Positions 27,151 through 36,612 are shown, counted from the first letter of the stretch. The stretch: 62,393 bases of DNA from a bacterium (GCA_017960565.1 JAGCYY010000004.1:1-62393); one strand, 5' to 3'. A program made the numbers and translations. Notes: generated by a model from the letters alone, not told the origin.

Positions 27151-27888
27151 ATGAGATACACATCCCTTCATATACATAGTCTCTTTTGTGATGGATATGA
27201 TTCTATTTTAGATATCATAAAAGAAGCTATAAAACTCAATCTCGATACGATAGGAATTCTATATCATTCATATACATCATTCGATGAATCTTACTGCATT
27301 AAAAAAGATAAAATAGATGAATTTATAAATTTAGTAGAAAGATATAAAAAAGAATTCCAAAATCTTATCAATATCAAACACGGAGTTGAACAAGATTATT
27401 TTTCAGAAACAGACACAAAACAACACGACTATTTAATTGGTTCCGTTCATTATATTAAAAAGAACGATAAATATTATCCAATAGATTCATCAAAAGAAGA
27501 AACTATAAAACTAGTAAATGAACTCTATAATGGTGATTATTATGAATTTTCTAAAGATTATTTTAATCTTGTGAGTCAAGTTGTATCTAAAACAAAGTGC
27601 ACGATAATCGGCCATTTTGATTTAGTTACTAAATATAATCTATTCGATACTGATAATGAAAAATATCGATTACTATATAAAAATGCAGTCGATAAGCTTA
27701 TACCATATAATATTCCATTTGAAATCAATACATCAATAGTCGATGAAAAAGGTGAGCCATATCCAAGCCTTGAAATAATAAATTATATAAAATCAAAAGG
27801 TGGAAAATTTATCTTATCATCAGATGCTCATAAAAAAGAAAATCTAATAAAACACTTTGATGAATATATAAAATATATAGGTGACTAA
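27151..27888 (+). CDS. hisJ: Histidinol-phosphatase, PHP family
   Basis: A 245-residue PHP-fold metalloenzyme removing phosphate from histidinol phosphate. It has the metal motif LHIHSLFCDG near the start (usual HxHT.fSDG), HGVEQDYF, the IIGHFDLVTKY block and a final SSDAHKKENL. It completes the pathway in this operon, because hisB is monofunctional. The gene follows hisIE after two bases. Confidence 0.9.
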   Translation: MRYTSLHIHSLFCDGYDSILDIIKEAIKLNLDTIGILYHSYTSFDESYCIKKDKIDEFINLVERYKKEFQNLINIKHGVEQDYFSETDTKQHDYLIGSVHYIKKNDKYYPIDSSKEETIKLVNELYNGDYYEFSKDYFNLVSQVVSKTKCTIIGHFDLVTKYNLFDTDNEKYRLLYKNAVDKLIPYNIPFEINTSIVDEKGEPYPSLEIINYIKSKGGKFILSSDAHKKENLIKHFDEYIKYIGD

Positions 27889-27889
27889 T

Positions 27890-28600
27890 ATGAACACATA
27901 TGATATTATGAATCTACTCAAAAACAACAAGTATCCAGGAAGGGGAATAGTGACAGGACTTGATAATTCATCAAATATTGTCACTGCATATTTTATTATG
28001 GGAAGAAGTGAAAATTCTCGTAATAGAATATTCGTTCTCGATAATAATTCTCTCTATACCAAAGCCTATGATGAATCAAAACTAAAAGACCCATCGTTAA
28101 TAATCTATAGAGCAATTGTTCCATATAAAAATTATTTAATAATAACTAATGGTGATCATACTGAAAATATTTTAGAAGGTTTAAAAGCTAATAAACCAAT
28201 CTATGAATCACTTTCAGTAAGAAAATTTGAAGAAGATTATCCTAGTAATACTCCAAGAATCTCTTCACTAATTGAGAAAAAAGATAACACATTTACCTAT
28301 ACTATGAGTATTTTAAAATCATATGATGGTTTAGCGAAACAAACTGGAAGATATTATTATAATTATGAACCAACTAAAGGAATAGGCCATTTTATTCATA
28401 CATATGACAAAGATGATAACCCACTTCCAACATTTTCAAAAGAACCAGAGATGATTTCAATCGATTTAGGTATCGATGAATTCAGCACAAAGCTTTGGAA
28501 TGCATTAGATGAAGATAATAAAATATCACTATATGTAAGATATGAAAATCTTGAAACAAAAAAAGTTGAAGAAAGATTATTTAATAAAAACGAGGTCTGA
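27890..28600 (+). CDS. IMP cyclohydrolase, PurO-like
   Basis: A 236-residue protein of the archaeal-type IMP cyclohydrolase family (PurO). It has KYPGRGIVTG, AYFIMGRSENSRNR, and TNGDHTENI, matching the nucleotide pocket of that family. It closes FAICAR to IMP, a reaction most bacteria assign to the N-terminal half of PurH. A GTG 9 bases earlier is in frame, but AGGTGA then acts as the ribosome site, so the ATG is preferred. The next gene supplies the other half of PurH. Confidence 0.82.
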   Translation: MNTYDIMNLLKNNKYPGRGIVTGLDNSSNIVTAYFIMGRSENSRNRIFVLDNNSLYTKAYDESKLKDPSLIIYRAIVPYKNYLIITNGDHTENILEGLKANKPIYESLSVRKFEEDYPSNTPRISSLIEKKDNTFTYTMSILKSYDGLAKQTGRYYYNYEPTKGIGHFIHTYDKDDNPLPTFSKEPEMISIDLGIDEFSTKLWNALDEDNKISLYVRYENLETKKVEERLFNKNEV

Positions 28601-28602
28601 TA

Positions 28603-29787
28603 ATGAAAGAATTTGAACTTAAATATGGTTGTAACCCTAATCAAAAACCTTCAAGAATATTTATGAGAGATGGAAGCGAACTTCCAATAAAGGTATTAAA
28701 TGGTAAACCAGGCTATATTAATTTTTTAGATGCTTTTAATTCGTACCAATTAGTTAAAGAATTAAAGGAAGCCCTTAATCTTCCAGCAGCTGCTTCATTT
28801 AAACACGTATCTCCATCAGGCGCTGCGGTTGGACTTCCATTAACCTTAGAACTTAAAAAATCATATTTTGTTGAATCAATAAAAAATATCAATGACTCAC
28901 CACTCGCCTGTGCTTATGCAAGAGCGAGAGGCACAGATAGAATGTCTTCATTTGGTGATTTTATCGCCCTTTCAGATATTTGCGATGAGATTACTGCAAA
29001 ACTCATCAAACTTGAAATCTCTGATGGCGTTATCGCACCAGGTTATTCAGAAAAAGCCTTAGAAATTCTAAAAACCAAGAAAAATGGTTCATATAATATT
29101 ATAGAAATAGATCCATCTTATATCCCAAAAGCAAAAGAAACAAAAGATGTATATGGAATAACCTTTGAACAAGGCAGAAACAACTATAAGATAGATGAAT
29201 CTATGTTAGATGATATAGTAACTAAGAATAAATCTCTTACAAGCGATGCCAAAAGAGATTTAATCATCGCTCTCATCACTTTAAAATACACACAATCTAA
29301 TTCTGTATGTTATGCATATGATGGTCAAACAGTTGGAGTAGGCGCTGGTCAACAATCAAGAATTCATTGTACTAGACTTGCCGGTACTAAAGCTGACACA
29401 TGGTTTTTAAGATTATCACCAAAAGTATTAAATCTAAAATTCAAAAAAGAAATCATAAGGCCTGATAGAAACAATATAATTGATGGATATATAAATCATA
29501 ACGAAGAAGATGTGACTGTCGATGGAATATGGCAGAAATATTTTACTGAAAAACCTGAATATTATACCATCGAAGAGCAAAGGGAATATTTAGATAAAAT
29601 AACTAATGTATCTTTAGCATCTGATGCTTTCTTTCCGTTCAGTGATAACATCATAAGAGCACAAAAAAGTGGTGTTAAATATGTTTGTGAACCTGGCGGG
29701 TCATTAAGAGATGATCTTGTGATAGAAGAAGCAAATAATCGTGATATGGTAATGGTATTTACCCATATGAGATTATTTCATCATTAA
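28603..29787 (+). CDS. Stand-alone AICAR formyltransferase
   Basis: A 394-residue enzyme that formylates AICAR using 10-formyltetrahydrofolate. The catalytic pair Lys67-His68 is in FKHVSPSGAAVG, and the VGVGAGQQSRIHC and ASDAFFPFSDN blocks match the C-terminal domain of PurH. The IMP cyclohydrolase half is absent, replaced by the PurO-like gene two bases upstream. As HisH/HisF release AICAR, this pair would recycle it to IMP. It is the last gene of the operon. Confidence 0.88.
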   Translation: MKEFELKYGCNPNQKPSRIFMRDGSELPIKVLNGKPGYINFLDAFNSYQLVKELKEALNLPAAASFKHVSPSGAAVGLPLTLELKKSYFVESIKNINDSPLACAYARARGTDRMSSFGDFIALSDICDEITAKLIKLEISDGVIAPGYSEKALEILKTKKNGSYNIIEIDPSYIPKAKETKDVYGITFEQGRNNYKIDESMLDDIVTKNKSLTSDAKRDLIIALITLKYTQSNSVCYAYDGQTVGVGAGQQSRIHCTRLAGTKADTWFLRLSPKVLNLKFKKEIIRPDRNNIIDGYINHNEEDVTVDGIWQKYFTEKPEYYTIEEQREYLDKITNVSLASDAFFPFSDNIIRAQKSGVKYVCEPGGSLRDDLVIEEANNRDMVMVFTHMRLFHH

Positions 29788-29802
29788 AACTATTAAGATA
29801 TT

Positions 29803-29841
29803 AAAAATGCACTTATTTTCGCTTTGAGTAAGTGCATTTTT
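29803..29841. terminator. Bidirectional terminator ending the his operon
   Basis: A perfect 13-bp stem (AAAAATGCACTTA with TAAGTGCATTTTT) around a 13-base loop, between convergent genes. Confidence 0.88.
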
Positions 29842-29856
29842 CATATAACAAATATA

Positions 29857-30645
29857 TTATCCTCGTAACTCTTTTTTAGGCTTCATTTGATTAGCACTAC
29901 AATAAGCTACAAATCTACTAGGGAAAAATCTTGGTGCAAAACATGTAAGTTTATTCTTAAATCCAATTACCTTGTTTACTTTTCCCTTCATAGCCATCTT
30001 ATATCCATATTCAGCAACTTTTTCAACCTTCATCGGTTTAATCTTGTTGAATGTATAATGATTTCCAGCAACATTTACAAAATTAGATTCAAATGGTCCT
30101 GGATTAAGTGTAAACATATGTACATTAGTCTTTCTAAGTTCATATGCAACACTCATCCCAAAATTAACTATATATGATTTTGATGCATGATATGTCGACA
30201 TATATGGCCCTGGAACATATGCAGCAATAGAACCAATATTGATGATATGTCCTTCATCATTTTTAAGCATTTCATCAAGATACGCTCTTGTGAAATATAC
30301 TACAGCATTGATGTTTAAATTATTGATTTTAATTTGTTTGTCTTTATCCATATCTTTAAAATCACATCTATCGCCAATTCCCGCATTATTTACAAGATTA
30401 TTGACAAAATATCCTTTTTCGATTGTATAATTTAATAATTTTTGATATTCATTTATGTCAGATAAATCACATACAAAAGTATCGACAAAGACATCTTTAT
30501 TCACATCTTTAACTTCATCTCTAGCTTTTTCGATTCTTTCTTTATTTGAACCAACTAATAAACAGTTATTACCATTTCTTAAAAATATCTTTGCAAATTC
30601 TTTTCCAAGGCCTGATGATCCACCAGTTATAAGAGTTATTTTCAT
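29857..30645 (-). CDS. Short-chain dehydrogenase/reductase
   Basis: A 262-residue classical SDR with TGGSSGLGKEFA at the cofactor site, NNAGIGDR, catalytic Ser in INIGSIAAY and Tyr-x3-Lys in YHASKSYIVNF. It resembles the DltE/ketoreductase-like group with a basic C-terminal tail (FFPSRFVAY...MKPKKELRG). The substrate is unknown. An ATG two codons upstream is in frame, but the GAGG site is only 3 bases from it and 9 from the chosen one. It is convergent with the his operon and divergent from pckA. Confidence 0.82.
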   Translation of the reverse strand: MKITLITGGSSGLGKEFAKIFLRNGNNCLLVGSNKERIEKARDEVKDVNKDVFVDTFVCDLSDINEYQKLLNYTIEKGYFVNNLVNNAGIGDRCDFKDMDKDKQIKINNLNINAVVYFTRAYLDEMLKNDEGHIINIGSIAAYVPGPYMSTYHASKSYIVNFGMSVAYELRKTNVHMFTLNPGPFESNFVNVAGNHYTFNKIKPMKVEKVAEYGYKMAMKGKVNKVIGFKNKLTCFAPRFFPSRFVAYCSANQMKPKKELRG

Positions 30646-30670
30646 ACACATTTTCCTCGCTCTAGAATGT

Positions 30671-30679
30671 ATTATAGCA
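30671..30679 (-). promoter_or_regulatory. Extended -10 promoter of the minus-strand SDR gene
   Basis: On the minus strand the sequence reads TGCTATAAT, a consensus extended -10, about 25 bases before the start codon. No clear -35. Confidence 0.6.
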
Positions 30680-30772
30680 CATCGCTAACCAATATATGAG
30701 TCGCAATAATATTGCACTCATAATTTTTTTATATTATTTTAGTTCATATTTAACACACTTAACATATAAAAA

Positions 30773-30809
30773 TGTTATAATAATTTGGAATTCCATATTA
30801 AAAATATGG
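30773..30809 (+). promoter_or_regulatory. Extended -10 promoter and leader hairpin of pckA
   Basis: TGTTATAAT (30773-30781) is an extended -10. The expected start of transcription falls in TGGAATTCCA (30786-30795), a perfect 10-base palindrome. Directly after it CCATATT (30793-30799) can pair with AATATGG (30803-30809), giving the mRNA a hairpin close to its 5' end. The palindrome could be an operator and the hairpin could protect the transcript; both are inference. Confidence 0.5.
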
Positions 30810-30844
30810 TTAACTTGTAATAAACTTAAAGAGGTGAATAATAT

Positions 30845-32530
30845 ATGTCAACAAAAGCATTTTACAAAACAGAAGAAATTGGAAAAGGAAAACCTGGTTT
30901 TTCAAAAACAAGATCAATCATTGAAGCAGCATTTTATGGCAACAACGTTGTTAAAATCAATTCATTAAAAGAAGCTTATAACCTTGCGAAGAATAGCCCT
31001 GGTACAATCGTTACTGATATGCCTATTTATAAACCTGAACACTTAGGCTTAGATAAAGACAGCAAGGTTTTATTATTCAATGATGGTTCTATCACTGGAA
31101 GATATGCTGCCGCAAGAAGAATCCAAGGTGAACCAAATGTAGACAATGATAAATTAGATAAAATTTTAATGGATGCTGTATATGATACAAGATATAAAAA
31201 GATGTATCATGCAGAAGCATACATCGGCTTAGACCCTGAATTTATGGTTAAAGCTCATCTCTTAATCCCAGAAGGACAAGAAAATTTATTATATAACTGG
31301 CTAATCAACTTCCAATTTCCTACAGACGAATACAACAAGATGTATGCTAAATCAAAACCTGTAGGCGATGGTTTAGAACCAGACATCTATATCTTCAGTG
31401 ATCCAGCTTGGGTTGGAGCACCAGGAAGTGATGTTTGTGATCCAAAATGTTTATGTTATTTCTCTACAGAGACTAACTGTGCCGCAATACTTGGTATGAG
31501 ATATTTTGGCGAACATAAAAAAGGAACTCTTACAATCGCTTGGGCAATCGCAAATAGAAATGGTTATGCATCATGTCATGGTGGTCAAAAAGAATATACT
31601 TTAAATGACGGAACTAAATATGTTGCGAGTGTATATGGCTTATCTGGTTCAGGCAAATCTACAATCACTCATGCTAAACACGATGGCAAATATGGTGTTA
31701 AAGTTCTACATGATGACGCATTCATAATCAACAGTGATACTTGTGCATCAATCGCACTTGAACCAACATATTTTGATAAGACTGCAGATTATCCAACAGG
31801 TTGTCCAGACAATAAATTCCTATTAACTGCCCAAAACTGCAGTGCAACTAAAGACGCTGATGGAAATGTTGTTTTAGTCACAGAAGATATTAGAAATGGC
31901 AATGGACGTGCAATCAAATCTAAACTTTGGAGTCCAAATAGAGTTGATAAAATCGATTCACCAGTTAATGCAATATTCTGGATTATGAAAGATCCAACAA
32001 TTCCACCAATTGTTAAACTAAAAGGTGCATCACTCGCCTCTGTCATGGGTGCAACTCTCGCCACAAAACGTTCAAGCGCAGAACGTCTCGCTCCTGGCGT
32101 TGACCCAAATGCCCTAGTTGTTGAACCATATGCTAACCCATTTAGAACATATCCACTTGTTAATGATTATCTAAAATTCAAGAAACTTGTTGAAGAAAAG
32201 AACGTTGCTTGCTACATCATCAACACTGGTGATTTCATGGGTAAGAAAGTTAAAAAAGAAGATACTCTTGGTGTAATTGAAGCAGTGGTTGAAGGTAAAG
32301 CTAAATTTGAAAAATGGGGTCCATTCAGTGATATTGAAATTTTCAACTGGGAAGGTTTTATTCCAAACCTCAATGATCAAGAATATATTGAACAATTAAA
32401 GGCAAGAATGCAAGATAGAGTTAACTTTGTTAAATCTAGAGAAACATTCAAAGGTGGTTTTGATAAATTACCAGCCGATGCATTAGATGCAATTCAAAAA
32501 GTAGTTAACGAAGCAAATTCATTAAAATAA
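30845..32530 (+). CDS. pckA: Phosphoenolpyruvate carboxykinase (ATP)
   Basis: A 561-residue cytosolic enzyme interconverting oxaloacetate plus ATP with phosphoenolpyruvate plus CO2. The kinase P-loop GLSGSGKS is at 265-272, followed by VLHDDAFIIN, the metal-binding Asp pair. It is slightly longer than typical (about 530-540) because of a distinct N-terminus. In anaerobes this enzyme often runs toward oxaloacetate and makes ATP. The gene leads an operon of oxaloacetate-using enzymes, consistent with that. GAGG ribosome site 10 bases before the start. Confidence 0.93.
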   Translation: MSTKAFYKTEEIGKGKPGFSKTRSIIEAAFYGNNVVKINSLKEAYNLAKNSPGTIVTDMPIYKPEHLGLDKDSKVLLFNDGSITGRYAAARRIQGEPNVDNDKLDKILMDAVYDTRYKKMYHAEAYIGLDPEFMVKAHLLIPEGQENLLYNWLINFQFPTDEYNKMYAKSKPVGDGLEPDIYIFSDPAWVGAPGSDVCDPKCLCYFSTETNCAAILGMRYFGEHKKGTLTIAWAIANRNGYASCHGGQKEYTLNDGTKYVASVYGLSGSGKSTITHAKHDGKYGVKVLHDDAFIINSDTCASIALEPTYFDKTADYPTGCPDNKFLLTAQNCSATKDADGNVVLVTEDIRNGNGRAIKSKLWSPNRVDKIDSPVNAIFWIMKDPTIPPIVKLKGASLASVMGATLATKRSSAERLAPGVDPNALVVEPYANPFRTYPLVNDYLKFKKLVEEKNVACYIINTGDFMGKKVKKEDTLGVIEAVVEGKAKFEKWGPFSDIEIFNWEGFIPNLNDQEYIEQLKARMQDRVNFVKSRETFKGGFDKLPADALDAIQKVVNEANSLK

Positions 32531-32539
32531 GGTAAAAAT

Positions 32540-33937
32540 ATGGGCGTAAAAATTGTTGAAACATCACTCAGAGATGGTCATCAATCACTTTTTGCGACAA
32601 GAATGACAACTGAAGAAGTAGTCAAGATGGCTAAAATCCTAGACAATGCTGGATATTATGCAATGGAAGTATGGGGTGGTGCCACATTTGACTCCGCTAT
32701 GAGATTCCTAAATGAAGATCCATGGGATAGACTAAGAGAAGTTAGAAGTGTTTGTAAGAAGACAAAACTTCAAATGTTGTTCCGTGGTCAAAACATCTTA
32801 GGCTATCGTCACTATTCTGATGATGTTGTCGATATGTTCTGCAAAAAAAGTATTGAAAATGGTATTGATATAATCAGAGTATTTGATGCATTAAATGACT
32901 TAAGAAATCTAAAGAAAGCTGTTGAATCTACAAAAAAATATGGTGGAGAATGTCAAATCGCTCTTTCATATACCACATCTCCAGTACATACAATTGAATA
33001 TTACACAAAACTCGCCAAAGAAGTCGAAATGCTTGGTGCTGATTCAATCTGCATCAAAGATATGGCTGGTGTTCTTCTTCCAAATGATGCTAAAGAACTC
33101 ATCACATCTATTAAAAAGAACACCAAACTTCCAATTGAACTTCACTCACATTCAACCGCGGGTGTTTGTGAACTAACATATATGGCTGCGATTGAAGCTG
33201 GTTGCGATATTATCGACACTTGTCTTTCACCACTTTCTGGTGGAACAGCACAACCATCAACTCAAGCTTTTAATACAGTTTTAAAAGGCACTAAATATGA
33301 TCCAAATCTAAATTTGGACGCCATTCACGAATGTGAACCAATCATGGACAAGGTAAAAACTAAATATTTAGAAAACGGATTATTAAATCCCAAAGCTTTA
33401 TCTGTTAACCCAAACATCTTAAAATATCAAGTTCCTGGTGGCATGCTTTCAAATCTTATGAATCAATTAAAAGCGCAAAACGCTATGGACAAATATGATG
33501 AGGTATTAAAAGAGATCCCAAGAGTTAGAAAAGATATGGGTTATCCGCCTCTTGTAACACCTCTTTCACAGATGGTGGGAACTCAATCTGTTTTAAATGT
33601 TTTAATGGGTGAAAGATATAAGATGGTCGTCAATGAGATAAAAGATTATCTTCATGGCAAATACGGCAAATTCCCAGCTCCAGTTGATGAAAATATAAAA
33701 AAGAAAATCATCGGGGATGATGAAGTTATCACCGTGAGACCTGCTGATCTTTTAAAACCTGAATTTGAGTCTTTAAAAGAAAAATATAAAGATATCGCAA
33801 GATCTGATGAAGATGTGTTATCACTTGCTTTATTTGAATCAGTCGCAAGCGAATTCTTGATGAAGAAATATGATATGATAAAAGATGAAGAAGCGAAAAA
33901 AGATGATGAAATCATCTCATTCAATCTTATTTTTTAG
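32540..33937 (+). CDS. oadA: Oxaloacetate decarboxylase alpha subunit, carboxyltransferase only
   Basis: A 465-residue barrel that moves carboxyl from oxaloacetate to biotin. It has ETSLRDGHQSL (metal-binding Asp12 and Gln15), the SICIKDMAGVL lysine block and the metal-binding LHSHSTAGV. Full-length OadA is about 590 residues with a C-terminal biotinyl domain. Here the protein ends after the helical domain and the biotin carrier is a separate gene two genes on. It follows pckA after 9 bases. Confidence 0.93.
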   Translation: MGVKIVETSLRDGHQSLFATRMTTEEVVKMAKILDNAGYYAMEVWGGATFDSAMRFLNEDPWDRLREVRSVCKKTKLQMLFRGQNILGYRHYSDDVVDMFCKKSIENGIDIIRVFDALNDLRNLKKAVESTKKYGGECQIALSYTTSPVHTIEYYTKLAKEVEMLGADSICIKDMAGVLLPNDAKELITSIKKNTKLPIELHSHSTAGVCELTYMAAIEAGCDIIDTCLSPLSGGTAQPSTQAFNTVLKGTKYDPNLNLDAIHECEPIMDKVKTKYLENGLLNPKALSVNPNILKYQVPGGMLSNLMNQLKAQNAMDKYDEVLKEIPRVRKDMGYPPLVTPLSQMVGTQSVLNVLMGERYKMVVNEIKDYLHGKYGKFPAPVDENIKKKIIGDDEVITVRPADLLKPEFESLKEKYKDIARSDEDVLSLALFESVASEFLMKKYDMIKDEEAKKDDEIISFNLIF

Positions 33938-33952
33938 GAGAATTAAATATTT

Positions 33953-34300
33953 ATGAAAATATATGCAATTCTTGATGGAAGTCAAAGTGGAAATTTCTCT
34001 GATGGTGCACTAGTAACACTAGTTGCTATTCTTATGGTGTTTATTATTCTCCTTCTTATCATAGGAATCACAACTCTTATTTTTAAAATCATCGGTCTAT
34101 TTGAAATGAAAGAAGAGATTGATAGATTTAAAAAGGAAGGATTAGATTCGAACGATGAAAATATTAAACAATCAGAAAAACTTGTAAAAAGCACTGAAAT
34201 AAAAGATGAAGATATGATGGTGGCAGTACTTGTTGCCTCAATCGATTATCAAAACGAAATAAAAGAAGATGTTAGACTTGTAAGTGTAAAGGAGTTGTAA
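33953..34300 (+). CDS. oadG: Oxaloacetate decarboxylase gamma subunit
   Basis: A 115-residue protein with one membrane span (about residues 21-48) and a charged cytosolic tail, the layout of OadG/small sodium-pump subunits that hold the complex together. The sequence itself is weakly conserved, so the call rests on size, topology and position between oadA and the biotin carrier. An AGGAG site precedes it. Confidence 0.8.
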   Translation: MKIYAILDGSQSGNFSDGALVTLVAILMVFIILLLIIGITTLIFKIIGLFEMKEEIDRFKKEGLDSNDENIKQSEKLVKSTEIKDEDMMVAVLVASIDYQNEIKEDVRLVSVKEL

Positions 34301-34303
34301 GAC

Positions 34304-34633
34304 ATGAAAATCTATAAAGTTAAAGTCAATGGTAAAGTATACGAAGTAGAATTAGAAGCTGTAAGTGAAACATCAGGAAAGATTGAAGATACTAAAAAAG
34401 AAGAAACTACTAATGAGAATTCGAAAGAAATACTTGCTCCAATAGCTGGTAAAGTAGTAAGCGTCAATATAAATGTTGGCGATAGAGTATCTAAAAACCA
34501 ATTGATTGCAGTTATTGAAGCTATGAAGTTAGAAAATGAAGTAGTATCTCCATATGATGGAGTAGTGAAAGAAATCAAAGTTACTAAGTCTAGCCAAGTA
34601 AATAATAAGGACGTACTAGTAATTTTAGGATAA
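34304..34633 (+). CDS. Biotin carrier protein of the decarboxylase
   Basis: A 109-residue biotinyl-domain protein. The biotinylated Lys75 is in IEAMKLENEV, close to the canonical AMKM. A short N-terminal strand (KIYKVKVNGKVYEVELE) and an acidic linker (about 24-41) precede the domain, as in the C-terminal end of fused OadA. It shuttles carboxybiotin from OadA to the membrane subunit. The AAGGAG site lies in the end of oadG. Confidence 0.92.
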   Translation: MKIYKVKVNGKVYEVELEAVSETSGKIEDTKKEETTNENSKEILAPIAGKVVSVNINVGDRVSKNQLIAVIEAMKLENEVVSPYDGVVKEIKVTKSSQVNNKDVLVILG

Positions 34634-34637
34634 AAAT

Positions 34638-35885
34638 ATGGGAAAGATTATTGAATTAATCAGCTCCTTTTTAGAATCAACCGGAATCGCTGCTTTCTTT
34701 GAAAATGGTGGTTGGATGAATCTAATAATGATATTTATTGGATTTGTCTTTATGTTTCTGGCAATCAAAAAAGGATTTGAACCATATCTACTTGTTCCAA
34801 TATCATTTGGAATAATACTATCTAATCTGCCTGGAGTAGATGTATTTGTTAAAGTTGGAATAAATTCATTAGGTGAAGCTATCACAGATTCACATGGAAG
34901 TCTTCTTGCTGGACATGAACTATCTGAGATAGTAGATTATAAATATTCAGGGCTTCTTGGATATCTATATTATGGTGTTAAATATGAAATATACCCTTGC
35001 TTAATTTTCTTAGGAATCGGTGCAACAACTGACTTTGGACCATTAATCGCTAATAAGAAAACAATGATCTTAGGTGCTGCAGCACAAGTAGGAATTTTTG
35101 TTGCCTTCTTCGGTGCACTTGTCCTTGGTTTTAATTTCTTTGAGGCAGGTTCTATAGGTATTATCGGTGGTGCAGATGGCCCTACCGCGATCCTTGTTTC
35201 AAGCAAATTCTTAGCACGTAGTGGTGGACAATCAATGAACTATCAAGCTCCAATCGCCCTTGCTGCATATTCTTATATGGCACTTGTCCCCGTTATATTC
35301 CCATTTATTATTCGATTGATGACAACTAAAAAAGAGCGTTCGATCAAGATGGAACAATTGAGAGAAGTATCTAAAAAAGAAAGAATTCTCTTTCCAATCA
35401 TCGTAACGCTTGTAGTATGCCTTATAGTTCCAGCCGCAACACCTCTAATCGGTTGCTTAATGCTGGGAAATCTCTTAAAAGAATCTGGAATAGTTCCAAA
35501 CCTTGTTCATACTGCATCAAATGCAATTCTCTATATCTCAACAATCGGCCTCGGCCTTTCAGTTGGTGCAACAGCTTATGGTCCTGGTTTCTTAACACTA
35601 GAAACATTAAAGATTTTCGCTCTTGGTATCTTTGCGTTCGTAATCGCTGCAGTATTTGGACTCTTAGGCGGAAAGATAATGTGTGCTCTAACTCACGGTA
35701 AAGTCAATCCAATGATCGGTGCTGCAGGTGTATCTGCTGTACCAATGGCCGCTAGAGTTGTTCAAAAAGAAGGACAAAGAGAAGATCCATCTAATTTCTT
35801 ATTAATGCATGCAATGGGGCCTAATGTTGCCGGAGTTATTGGTAGTGCAATCGCTGCTGGTATCCTAATGTCAATATTCTTATAA
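34638..35885 (+). CDS. oadB: Sodium-pumping oxaloacetate decarboxylase beta subunit
   Basis: A 415-residue membrane protein with about nine to eleven spans. It decarboxylates carboxybiotin and exports Na+. The family motifs are present: LGIGATTDFGPLIANK, then GGADGPTAILVSSK with the key Asp, and AAGVSAVPMAARVV near the end. With OadA, OadG and the carrier it makes a full primary sodium pump, giving energy from oxaloacetate. Confidence 0.95.
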   Translation: MGKIIELISSFLESTGIAAFFENGGWMNLIMIFIGFVFMFLAIKKGFEPYLLVPISFGIILSNLPGVDVFVKVGINSLGEAITDSHGSLLAGHELSEIVDYKYSGLLGYLYYGVKYEIYPCLIFLGIGATTDFGPLIANKKTMILGAAAQVGIFVAFFGALVLGFNFFEAGSIGIIGGADGPTAILVSSKFLARSGGQSMNYQAPIALAAYSYMALVPVIFPFIIRLMTTKKERSIKMEQLREVSKKERILFPIIVTLVVCLIVPAATPLIGCLMLGNLLKESGIVPNLVHTASNAILYISTIGLGLSVGATAYGPGFLTLETLKIFALGIFAFVIAAVFGLLGGKIMCALTHGKVNPMIGAAGVSAVPMAARVVQKEGQREDPSNFLLMHAMGPNVAGVIGSAIAAGILMSIFL

Positions 35886-35886
35886 G

Positions 35887-36612
35887 ATGTTAAAAATTAA
35901 TAAAATCATAGATTTTGAGTCGATAGATTCAACATCTAAATATTTAAAAGAAAATTATAATAATCTCGATGATCTAACATTCGTATCAAGTTTATATCAA
36001 ACAAGTGGTAGAGGAAGAATGGATAGAAGTTGGGAAAGCAATAAAGGAGAGAATTTGTTATTCTCTCTTTTAATAAAAGATAGAGAATTAATAAATAAAT
36101 TTTCATCTATCTCTCTTTTATCATCTGTGGTTATATTGAATGTTTTAAAACATAAATATAAGATTCAAGATGTATCCATCAAATGGCCTAATGATGTTTA
36201 TATAGATAATAAAAAGGTAGCTGGTATTCTTCTTGAAGGAATATCTATATCTAATAATATTCAATGTATTGTTTTGGGTATCGGTATAAATGTCAACCAA
36301 ATGTCTTTTGTGAATTCAAATGCCTATTCCATCTCACTCGCATTAAATAAAAAAATAGATTTATTGTCATTCAAAAATAGAATTTATGATGAACTCATAA
36401 ACGAATTATCGCTTCTTAAAGATAATAAATCATCCTATTTAGATGTGATTCGAGAACACAATTTCTTAAAAGGAAAAGAAGTATATGCGCTTATCAATAA
36501 TAATAGAACGTTATCTAAAGTTATTGATATAAATGATGATAATACCTTAAAAGTAGTATCAGATGGAATTGAATATAATCTTTTTTCAGATGAAGTAACT
36601 TTTCATTTGTAA
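35887..36612 (+). CDS. birA: Biotin-protein ligase
   Basis: A 241-residue enzyme that activates biotin and attaches it to the carrier. The biotinyl-AMP loop SGRGRMDRSW and IKWPNDVY with KVAGILLEG are standard. The N-terminal DNA-binding domain of bifunctional BirA is absent, so it should not be a repressor. It directly follows oadB (1 base gap), a logical place to modify the carrier made three genes upstream. No ribosome site of its own is evident; coupling is likely. Confidence 0.93.
   Translation: MLKINKIIDFESIDSTSKYLKENYNNLDDLTFVSSLYQTSGRGRMDRSWESNKGENLLFSLLIKDRELINKFSSISLLSSVVILNVLKHKYKIQDVSIKWPNDVYIDNKKVAGILLEGISISNNIQCIVLGIGINVNQMSFVNSNAYSISLALNKKIDLLSFKNRIYDELINELSLLKDNKSSYLDVIREHNFLKGKEVYALINNNRTLSKVIDINDDNTLKVVSDGIEYNLFSDEVTFHL

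Noticed and set aside
30696..30968. 90-codon plus-strand frame overlapping the start of pckA
   Set aside because: It runs through the pckA promoter and leader and the first 40 codons of pckA in another frame, and gives low-complexity hydrophobic sequence.
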